Below, in pieces: positions 55,034 to 64,000 of a stretch of 64,000 nt of DNA. A program made the position numbers and the translations under genes. The notes beneath the pieces were generated by a model. That model made no database searches. It was not told where the DNA came from and saw only the letters and a list, made by a program, of their open reading frames with translations. Source of the DNA: Annulohypoxylon bovei var. microspora (lineage: Eukaryota; Ascomycota; Sordariomycetes; Xylariales; Hypoxylaceae). The DNA lies in the NCBI GenBank assembly GCA_022836615.1, contig MU405331.1, positions 1 through 64,000 of the forward strand, written 5' to 3'. How positions within the stretch are numbered: the stretch's first letter is position 1; the number at the start of each line of letters is the position of its first letter.

Positions 55034-58000
55034 GTCGACGTTCGTATTGACCCGCCTGTGGGGATCTTTTATACGTCGTATAGGTAGCTTAGTTGCGTAG
55101 GTGTATAGGATAATAGGAACCGGAACTTGGAACTGAACCTGTTCGATCCGCAATAATGTAAGCTGAGTCCGGCTCTTCTCTTCTTATGGTTTTAGGTGAG
55201 GGACATCGTGGGTCGAGAAGTTGTAGGCGTCAAGGCATTTTCATAAGAAGAGAAGTTGGGCAGTGGGTGGCATTACATATGGATATTCCTCTCTTCTCAG
55301 GCGGGTGTAAGTCGACGGTGGGGGAACGTAGCTACGTACCTTTTCGGACAGGGATTACCCAGGAGGGTCTTGGAGTCTTGGAGGGTCAGAGTTCCTCCCC
55401 TGAACCTGGGAATCTGGAACACTGGAGCTAAGAATCTTAGCGGGTGTTGTAACTCCCAGGCCTTCAGACCCTTGGAACGGCCCCCTTCTGTCGTGCACAC
55501 AGCCTAGGTCGGCTTCGAGTTTCCTCGACAGGGGGTACCTGGGTAGGTACTAGGTAGGTAGGTATGTAACGGTGGGAAGCGAAGTGCAAAAACTGTAGAG
55601 GATGAAGCGTAATTACAGTAATACTGTAAAAATATATCGAACAATAAAAGGTACAGTCCTGAATAAGAAGGACTCGAACGACTGTTAGCCCCGGAAGGAT
55701 TAGTGGTCGATCTCTTTGGCAGTTGGCTTCATTGGTCCAATATGTGTTTGTTTCAAAGTGAGCATGGGAATTTACAGAAGCGGCGTGGCTTCTAGGTACT
55801 CTCGTTGGACTGGCAGATTGGTAAGTAGACTGGTTGGACTAAGTCTCGCACAGGCCGATAATGTAACTAAACTCATACGTTATACACACATGTGTATATT
55901 CGTAGGTATGGATAACATAATAATTTATATGACAGAAATGGCGGGTGTAAACTAGGTAGGTATGGATGTAAGATATCGATTCAAATACGTCTTTCGCAAT
56001 TACCTGGTAATCATATTACTATAGCAAACTTGGCAACTTGGCAGCTTGAAGAGGCCGGAATGAAATAATCGGGCGGTTGGGTCGAAGTTCAAATCGGATA
56101 ACCGGTTTTCTCGGTTTTCTTCCATAGCCACCACGCTCTTTACAAGATCTATTTTGTCTCCGTCCATCAGCCAACAATTTACCTAATAACTTGATGAAGT
56201 CATCAGCTTTGTCGTTCCCCAAAAGCCATGATGCCATGATGCCATCCTATTTCCAGCGACTAGGAATATTGCATTCCTTCCCCTCGGTGTACCGCACTCG
56301 CTTGAGGATCTAAAGACTCCAGAGGACAACTTTCCTAACTATGGACAGACTAGCACTGTGGATCTCAAGTCTATGATCGCCCAAGGGCTGGAAATAGGAT
56401 TGGACAGTGAACAGCATGTCGTATGTACGAGTAGAGTCCGTTACCTACGCTGCCTACGTAGTGCGTAGCTGCGTGGTAAAAAGGATTGGGGGGTTATCGG
56501 GAGATGCGTCCGTCGGAAATCCTTCTTGACGATGTGTTCCCGGATCTCAAGCCAAAGATTCCTTTGAGTGGTCAATTCAGCCATTCAACTTACCTCCAGG
56601 GCTGCTTACATACGGAACTCTAGTGGTAAAGAGGGACGAGGCTCACTATGAACGCCTAGGCTGACTTGCACGTTACGGAACTTTTTTACACTTTCCACAA
56701 TAACGGATTGAGACCCTTGAAGATCATCACCTGCAGCGATTCAACGGCGCTGTTGGTTAGACATTAGAATGTTCCTTTGCAGGTCAACCGTTCTGCCGTT
56801 GTACCTACATAATGTAGGTATGTACACAACATACCATATCATGCAGTAAATCAAATCCATAGATGAATCCACCTGTCCACTACCTGCCACTGCTGCCACC
56901 AGCATGTCGGTTTCCGACGTGATAGGTACGATGAAAATAGCGGCTAGTCCGGTAACTTCCAGGTTCCAAGGTCGGTAACGTTGGCCTAGAAAAACCCGCT
57001 GGACCCCACTAGCTGCGCCTGTGTGTAAGACGTGTAAGCCGCCAATTTTCCGCGGGTCACAAGAACCCGTTCTTTTATTATCTACGAGATGTGATATACC
57101 TAGTACCTTGGCGAATAATGCTGTGAAAAGCCAGAATCGAGAGAGCCTCAATTGTAATAACAAGGAACGCGAGCAAACAGTCGTCGCTATTCTTACGCGG
57201 CGTTTATGCGTTACGAAGGGCCAGCTGTCTTGAAAGTTCATCTATACTACTCTAGACCGAGCTCCTAAGACATTATGGACATTATGGATGCTACCTATCT
57301 CTGCACTTGTGCGTTCTACACGTACTATGGATTCGTACATATACTAGGTACTATACATAGAGATCTGCATTACCGCCGACTACCGCCGAAGCATTCAGGC
57401 GATTAACGGTCGAATACGGCAGGTAACAAGGTTGTTGTTTAATCTGCCCAGCCTATCCCTCTCATAATTTGTACCTGGTAGTAAAAACGAAACAAACTAC
57501 ATGTTGAACTATCTAGAGATCTCGAATTCGCAGTCGGTCAGGTCGGTATGCCCTCTGTGCAAACTAGTCTAACCGATTCGTTTATCAAATTCAGGAGAAG
57601 GGTGATCGGAATGTAAGAGCAGTCAGGTGCGAAACAAAAGAAGGGAGAGGAAAACTCCAAAACGACCAACCAGAATCCCGAAGACGCATCCCCCATTAGG
57701 GAGACTGCAACGCTGGTAGTCGTTGTCGTCGAATGATTGGCTGTTCCGCCCCAGTTCGGTCCGCTTGACCACCACCGAGATTCTGCAAGAGGTTAGCCAT
57801 TCGATGCGGCTAGCTTTTTCGACAATTCATCACCACCACCTGCACCACCACTCTTCGTATACTACCTACCTATATACTTAGTAAGTATGTAGGTAATTAG
57901 CGTTAGAATCCGTTCGCGAATCATAGTCCAAATTCTCGTCACTCTATCGGACAGACTTTGCCATATAGTCGTTTATACTCCTATAAACTTTTTTGTTCTT

Positions 58001-61000
58001 CCCCCCTAATTTATCGCGAACTCTTCGGTCGACCTGTCGTTATGTGCAAATCTAGTACAAATCTAGTATCAATCCACCCTCCTTCAAGGACAACCCCATC
58101 CCCATCATCATCATCCATCCATCCATCCATCCATCACCGAATGGGACGTACTTACGCATCCTTCCAACGCGTCCGAATCCTCTTCCCCGGGTTCGCCCCC
58201 GTAATAATTACCTGCTCGATTAAGTTGACAAATATCGATCGAGCCTTTAAGATTTTCAACCCGGCGATAGTGATAGTTTGGCTTGCTATACCGAGCTAAG
58301 ACCCCTAAGACCCCTAATGACATGCATCCGTGGATATCACCTCGAGCTCGTGAAACGATCTCTCTCGAATCCCGTGCTCGAAAAGCCGGTGCTTTGTTTG
58401 GCTCACCGTCTGATCTGCCCTAACATGTTTCCGATGGCCGATCACGTCAAACCGCCATCTGACATCTGAGATTTAAACCGCTTCAGGAATACCTGTGCAT
58501 GGACTACCTATCTATCAATCGTATATCTCTGTGCGATATTGTTTGACACTGGACGTTTCTCCAGCTCGCTTTGCCGAGCGCCCGGTTTACAATGTTGTAA
58601 TGTTGTAGTGTTGAAGGTCAAATAGCCTGAATTTTGCATCGCCTCCGATCCGCGCTCGCGCTGTCTTATCATGCTTTGCATCATCCTCCGTTTGAGCGAG
58701 AGACGCATTATCGGAACTTGATCTAGACTACATGCTAGACTATTATTTCGCCACATGGCTCTATCATGAGGAATACTCGTCAAGACGTTAAGACGGTCTC
58801 GGGTTTCTAAGAATACATCCCATAAATAATATCGACTAGGTATTGTAGACACTAGAATTGTCTTATCGCAACTCTCCCTGTGTATCTGTCAGTCTGTGTA
58901 TCGAAGGAAGTGGGTACCTACGTAGGTACTTCGAGGATGTTTGGCAGTTTGAGATTTATGGCGTCACTTTCCGATCCACTAACTTGTCCGTCTGTTTGAA
59001 ACAGCCAATGATATTAAGAGAAATTGTCGTTCTCTTTCCCAGTTAAGCCCCATGACCGAGCTAAGCCGAATATAGCCTAGATCAAACTCCACAACCTTAA
59101 TCCTGATCGAGTTTCTAAAAATGCATCCCGCAAACCCTGACCTGCCTGACCTGCCTGACGTTACCCTGGCTGCAAGCTTACGTCGAAGGTAACCTAGCAG
59201 CTTAGCTTCTTGCTTCTTTCATCTTTCAACTTTCAACACTTTCCAATGTAATCAATAAATCAGCTGATTCTATACCACGACGACGGAATCGGTACCCTGA
59301 AGCGACCGACAGGCAAGGCAATAATTGGAAATTCGAGCTGTCGATACTCGAAAGTGATTGATCTCGTAGCGTACCAGCGTACTAGGTAGACCTTACGTGT
59401 CTAGCTTATTAACTAAGATTGCTGTGGCCCGAGATCAAGACATCCGACAGCCACTTAATGAACCGGAGATGACAACGACGGCATATATCAATACATCAGA
59501 AACCGAGCAGCCGAGTCCGGGGCTTATCAGACCATAATTGCTTGTGCAATATTTCCCAAGTCGAACATCTGCGCCGAATAGCTTCGTTCTAGTAAACCGC
59601 CAAGCTGGTTGCTAGAGAGATAGGTACGCGTTGCTGACGCTAACTGTATAAATCGGAAACATTCCCCTGCATGCAGTGTAGGGCATCGACGACCTCGAGC
59701 GGAATTTGCCTATGAACTTAATGTACTTTATGAGAACTATCTTAAAATATCTCCCCTGCATGGCACATGGCACTCCTAGCTCTCCGTGCTAACCTCTTCT
59801 ACAGAGAGGATGAATTCTGTCAGCTCCCTCGCTACCAAGACCACGTGCCGGTATGAGGCGCAGTCTGTTTCCAAGCTCAAGGCGAGCGAGCAGGCTGTCA
59901 GGCTGTCAGGCTGTCAGGCTACCCTCCGCATTCTAGCTACCTACCCATGATCAGCTTACTACGAAAGGCGTCAACATCGTCGTGCGAGAGTATGGTTCCG
60001 GCACCCATAATCGTCCTAAAGGCTATGTGCGTGTCCAGATCCGGACGTCCCTGAACCAAAAAGCCATTGTTTTATCAGCAGCTCATTTCAGCCGCAGATC
60101 GAGATCCTAGGCGTGAAACCGGGGGCCAGAGCTGATTGGCGAATAAGCGCAGCTCGCCTCATAGGACAATTAGCTATCTATGATGGGCAGTTCGCCTGAA
60201 AATCTTACAGTAAGATATGGTGATAATCAATATATCAAAGGCCACAAACTACCTACCTACATATGAAGAGCGCCGCAACTGGTGGGGTCGGAATGAGAAC
60301 CCAAAATCCATTCTAAGAATAAGCCTGGTACCTGAGGCCGTGTTACCTACGGAGACGACAACAACGCTTGCGGCGGAGATGGAATTGCAGTATAGGTATT
60401 CTGCTAGTATATTCTCTTCCACTGACATCTATTTAGGTCTTGCTCGTTATCGTTCGTTCATCCATCCCTTCACGCGCAAGGTCAAGAAGTGAAGGACCAG
60501 CAGGGTGCGACTCAGTCGCATTGAACCGCTGCAGAATATATCTTGGTATCATTACCCCCCGTATGTCCCGTATCCATGTTGTATCCCGGAATAGAGTCAC
60601 TATTCTCTGTCCACATACAACCCCTTACATGCTCTCATCCAACGTTTAAGGGGGTTAATTACCACGTGCTGCGAGCCATCGCAAGCCCAACTTTGTCTAA
60701 GGTCTCCTGCAGCGTTGAGTGCGTGCAGCAACGCGACTTCGCCTCATCCTTCCGATGCTCTACTTGCAGAAGTTGGGGGATATAATCTAGAACACAGAAT
60801 ATGTCCTTAAGTGTGAATGCAACACCCCTTGCTACGTTTGTTTGAAACATCTCAAAGCTCGTATCTTCCACTCAAAGGACTTCTTAATTACAGCCAGAGG
60901 TGACCTGCCACAACAGTTCAACAATTTCTATAGCCTAGCCTCTGGCCTGCTCAGAAGGCCCGCTCAGAAGTCCTAGTTTTCTATTCCCGCGACCAAGAGC

Positions 61001-61358
61001 GGAGATTTTACAGGAGCGCAATCGCTATTTTCGCTCCCTTCGCAGTCGAATGCAAGTTGGTATCGCGGCTAGCTTCCGATGCTACAAATAGAATGCGCGC
61101 TTGCGCGGTTGCAAAGCTGCAATGCTGATGCTGTACAACATCTATCGCACGAGGCATCGCTGCTCCGCCGCAATTGAGCTTAGACTTAGAGCGCTTTCCG
61201 CACGTCGTCACGAGACTTTCTATCTCAGACAGGCGGTTTCCGGTGATTGTATATTTCTACGGGATCAAGGCTTAGCTAGGTAGGTAGGCACCTATAGGTA
61301 AGCATTTAGGTGACAAAGGAGCCGATTCGAAAAAGATCAGTTTTGCACATCGTGTAAT
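55034..61358. other. 6.3 kb gene-poor region
   Basis: No gene could be supported. Visible structures are a 14-bp inverted repeat (55175-55255), (TAGG)n at 55541-55566, a CATC run at 58100-58132, TACCTACC motifs at 57862-57900, and an 8-bp CAGGCTGT repeat at 59891-59920. Open frames such as 56741-57241 (-) and 57958-58299 (+) have no family resemblance and ordinary chance length. Confidence 0.5.
55175..55255. repeat. 14-bp perfect inverted repeat upstream of the Ser-rich gene
   Basis: CTTCTCTTCTTATG (55175-55188) is exactly reverse-complemented at 55242-55255, with a 53-bp spacer. It lies 142-222 bp before the ATG of the minus-strand gene, so it could be a stem in the leader or a paired binding site. 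Confidence 0.85.
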
Positions 61359-61412
<54 letters not shown>

Positions 61413-61575
61413 CGGGGGGGGGCGGGGGGGGGGGGGGGGGGGGCNNNNNNNNNNTTTCTTGTTTTTCTTTTTTTGTTTGTCCCTTTTTTTTTTTTTTTTT
61501 TTTTATATTTTTCCTTTTTTTAAAAAATAATTTTTTTTTTTCTTTTTATTCCCCCCCCCCCCCCCCCCCCCCCCC
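61359..61575. other. Assembly gap within homopolymer runs
   Basis: About 80 G bases with rare C, then ten N (61445-61454), a T-dominated stretch and a run of 25 C. This is not natural-looking sequence. It is most likely a low-quality join between contigs, so order, orientation and distance across it are not secure. Confidence 0.95.
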
Positions 61576-61849
61576 AACAAACAATCCCCCGTACGCTAAG
61601 CTTTACTTCCCTATTGAAGAGGACCTGCAACATTGCGAGCTGCTGCGATTGAAAGTTCAACCATAGGTACTATAGTCTATAGATGCCTACCTGTAGAGCC
61701 ACCTAACTAGAACGTGCGACGAAAATCTAGTATCCGCCTATCCACTCATGCAGCTATATAGAATTTGGACGGACAATTCTCCATATCCACTAGCTTTCAA
61801 CGCGCCCAATCAGCTCGCTGATTACGAGCTGGTGTGTTGGGTCAATGAG

Positions 61850-61921
61850 GGGCGTGTAACTCAGTGGTAGAGTGCTCGCTTTGCATGCGAGAAGCCCAGG
61901 GTTCGACTCCCTGCTCGTCCA
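61850..61921 (+). tRNA. tRNA-Ala(TGC): tRNA-Ala (anticodon TGC), no intron
   Basis: 72 nt fold as a cloverleaf. The acceptor is GGGCGTG/CTCGTCC (one T-T mismatch and one G-T pair), the D stem ACTC/GAGT, the anticodon stem CTCGC/GCGAG with loop TTTGCAT, and the T stem CAGGG/CCCTG with loop TTCGACT, followed by discriminator A. The D stem differs from the usual GCTC/GAGC by a compensated pair. The A box is AACTCAGTGGT and the B box GGTTCGACTCC. A TTTT terminator lies at 61927-61930. Confidence 0.9.
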
Positions 61922-61926
61922 TATAC

Positions 61927-61930
61927 TTTT
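61927..61930 (+). terminator. Pol III terminator of tRNA-Ala
   Basis: TTTT six bases after the discriminator base, in the normal position for RNA polymerase III termination. Confidence 0.7.
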
Positions 61931-63300
61931 GCAAATTCAAACCATGATGGTCCACGTGAAGAGTCATTCATCGTATCCGGATTGATATTGCTACCTTTTT
62001 GGTGTTGTTTTTCTTGGTCCGCTAGTTCGCGGGTCATTGTCCCCGGATAGTGATGGGATGGGGATAGGAACAACGCCGCCAACTTGCCTTCGGCTCTGTA
62101 GCCGAATTGACTGTTGGTTCCTCCCTGGGAAATCACCAACTACCTAGGTACCGTTTATTCATTGTTAGGGAAGAACGTCATTGATGTTAATGCAACTCAG
62201 TAGCGAGTTCCCTTTATTTGGCTTGGGACTGCATGTGTACAATATTAATTTCAGATGCGATACTGTTGCTTAGTTCACACATAGTAATAAGTTAGGGAGG
62301 TTGAGCTTTCCTGATATCCCTGAAATGGAGATGGCCACTTCGGGTTCTTTTTCCTCTCCCGTGTATCAAGGATAGAATCAGCCGTCATAACTCCAAATGA
62401 TAGCAACTAAGTAGATAGATATGAGAAGTGATTACTTGCCCAGAAGTACATGCCGTTTTCATGTGTATGTTGCTTGCCTAGATGAAATCGCATAACGCTG
62501 GGTACCTACCCCTATCTAGGTGGGTGGTTATTGGGACTTGAGTTCGTATTAACCTAGTATGTCCCTATCTGGTTGACACCAACCAACGATTTAAACCTCC
62601 CCGGGGAAGGGGATAGCGATTAGAGAAAGAAGCAAGTCTCGCTGTTTATCTATATCGTATTACATCTTACCGTGAGCTAACCGCTGGTATCTTAGTACCA
62701 GAGATGTTGAGTCACCCAAGAACTAGAAGACGGCGAGTCTTTGCACTTATTCTAGACAGATATTCATATCTCGATTAATAGAGGTGAATATATTGTTCTA
62801 TAAAGTTGGTTTGTGCTCACCTATGATATTTCCATCTCTACTAGGGTTTCAATTCAAAATGTCACAATCTTTCTGCCTTCCTTGAGATTCAGGGGCTCAC
62901 AGGATCGGATGCTGCAGAGCCTCCCTCCTCCTTCCAAAGCCGCAGCAACCGCAGCGAGCTTGTATAGTAAGTCCCCGTTCTATCTAATGATCGCCTTGAC
63001 GGAAATTAGGAGTTCTTCTCTAACAATGGGTTTCTACCTAGTATTGCCGTATCCATCCCATCAATACCTTTTAACTCAGCGAAGGCAAACAGCACTCGAC
63101 CAGACATCGGGTCATAAGCTTTACAGAGCACCTTCGGATAGAAAGACTCTAGATCATCACATTACCTAACCATAACAAACGAGTGAAAGACAGAAACCCA
63201 CACGTGTCCTTCCGTAGATTAAGCTTCACCCAACCGCCATCCAGCCGCCATCGCTCGATCCCAACGCCTCGTCATCCCGCCGCAAACCTACCCTCTCGAC
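61931..63300. other. Gene-poor DNA between tRNA-Ala and tRNA-like repeat
   Basis: No gene supported; contains TACCTAGGTACC-type motifs near 62140 and 62500. The plus-strand frame 62813-63169 shows no family features. Confidence 0.4.
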
Positions 63301-63537
63301 CTATCAGAACGGACTGTGGAAGAAGACATATAAAGATAAATGACCCCAGGGGTATTAAGAAGTAAGCAACTCAGAAATGGGCTGAATGGGCGGGCCGTGT
63401 TGGGACGGCTTAGCGATTAATATTGTTCCACTATACCTATACGAGTATCATTATTAAGCATCCTTATAGAATATCGTTATACAGTATCGCTAGGCCCTGG
63501 GGTTCGATTCCCCAGATGGCCAGATCAACTTTTTTTT
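63301..63537 (+). mobile_element. Dispersed tRNA-like repeat, copy 2 (better preserved)
   Basis: Same order as copy 1 on the opposite strand. A leader with CATATAAAGATAAAT and GGGGTATTAAGAAG precedes a segment of about 125 bp. It ends in a TGGGG-TTCGATT-CCCCA T-arm, an acceptor-like GATGGCC that pairs (with a G-T and one mismatch) to GGCCGTG at its 5' end, then CAGATCAAC and eight T. The B box is perfect; the A box (CGGCTTAGCGAT) is weak, and no normal D or anticodon arm forms, so I do not call it a tRNA gene. Confidence 0.7.
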
Positions 63538-63664
63538 CTTCAACATTTATTAACCATCGCTACTATAGCAACCTCAACCTAACAAATAGGTACTTAACGC
63601 AGAACAATTTAGATACCCTTTTAGATCAGACCTTTCCTAATTCTTGAAGCCTTAAGTAGGTAGG

Positions 63665-63935
63665 TAGTTAACGTACCTATTTATCACGGATCTTCCTCTC
63701 GCTCCCTGATCGGTTTTTTTCTCGGGGTCGTTGCTAATCCTGGGTACCTATCCCCTTAACTGACACAAATCATCAACCCCCATTGTAATTGGTAACATAC
63801 AGCATTGGACGAAGTGGCTCGTGCGATATTAGAACAGTTGGTACCAGCTTTAGTGGAGTTGACGACTTGTGCTAGTTAAGGGGATACCTTTCCTACCAAG
63901 GTCTAGTTAACGTACCTAACTTATCACGGATCTTC
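63665..63935. repeat. Direct repeats flanking an inverted repeat, possible small element
   Basis: A 31-32 bp direct repeat (TAGTTAACGTACCTA then TTATCACGGATCTTC) lies at 63665-63695 and 63904-63935. Between them TATCCCCTTAACT (63749-63761) is exactly reverse-complemented at 63874-63886. The inside has no ORF. It could be a MITE-like element with long flanking duplications or the remnant of nested insertion. Confidence 0.6.
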
Positions 63936-64000
63936 TTGCTTTACGATACACCTCTGCCGGGATGGTAAAACCGTAAAACGGGGCGATTTACTCCACTACA

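Noticed and set aside
56741..57241. 166-codon minus-strand ORF
   Set aside because: No domain, no splice context, mixed composition; likely chance.
63397..63519. Intron-containing tRNA gene
   Set aside because: The T-arm and acceptor ends look tRNA-like, but no D arm or anticodon stem can be formed and the A box is poor, so I list it as a tRNA-like repeat.

Overview
The window is the end of a chromosome from a filamentous ascomycete, most likely Pezizomycotina and plausibly Sordariomycetes. It opens with perfect CCCTAA telomere repeats at position 1. An AT-saturated subtelomere follows, and then intron-containing nuclear genes: short GT-AG introns of about 50-220 bp with CTAAC/CTGAC-like branch points. 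The gene set is fungal (hydrolase-NACHT-ankyrin receptor, DUF6601-like membrane protein, NRPS-like reductase, Dsc ubiquitin ligase, Erp38-type PDI). I rebuilt exons by hand from splice sites. Almost every model closes with all phases in agreement, which is the main support for the coordinates.

Layout. 1-1.7 kb: telomere, a degenerate 5-bp array, AT-rich (RIP-like) DNA and two minisatellites. 1.7-7.9 kb (-): one six-exon NOD-like receptor of about 1902 aa with an alpha/beta-hydrolase, NACHT, ankyrins and a long prion-like tail. 9.0-10.3 kb (+): two-TM DUF6601-like protein. 11.0-11.6 kb (+): small secreted protein. 12.2-12.8 kb (-): cyanase. 14.2-16.3 kb (+): ten-exon protein kinase. 17.1-19.0 kb (+): NAD kinase. 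20.5-21.6 kb (-): Ala-rich secreted protein. 24.1-26.6 kb (+): membrane-anchored TAP-like alpha/beta-hydrolase. 28.4-29.5 kb (+): double GFA/CENP-V zinc protein. 30.3-31.8 kb (+): mitochondrial EF-Tu. 34.8-36.8 kb (+): MFS transporter. 37.7-41.2 kb (-): A-T-R NRPS-like carboxylate reductase. 42.9-43.2 kb (-): ribosomal protein S29. 43.9-45.1 kb (+): ER protein disulfide isomerase. 45.4-45.7 kb (-): HSBP1. 46.3-48.8 kb (+): Dsc/Tul1 RING ligase. 48.8-64 kb: gene-poor DNA holding one Ser-rich protein gene, a tRNA-Ala, an inverted pair of tRNA-like repeats, a DR/IR-structured element, and an assembly gap inside homopolymer runs.

The telomere-proximal part is accessory in character (immune-type receptor, DUF6601, secreted proteins, cyanase, divergent kinase). 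Housekeeping genes become common from about 17 kb and dominate 28-49 kb. The MFS transporter and the A-T-R reductase lie tail to tail and may form a minimal metabolite locus. PDI, HSBP1 and the Dsc ligase are three neighbouring protein-quality-control genes. A (TAGG)n/(CCTA)n tetranucleotide, often as perfect palindromes, recurs in non-coding DNA throughout the window.

The item I find most unusual is the receptor. It joins a lipase-like hydrolase, NACHT and ankyrins to a roughly 135-residue Q/N/Y/S/P-rich tail of the kind seen in condensate- or prion-forming proteins, and it is the first gene after the telomere.
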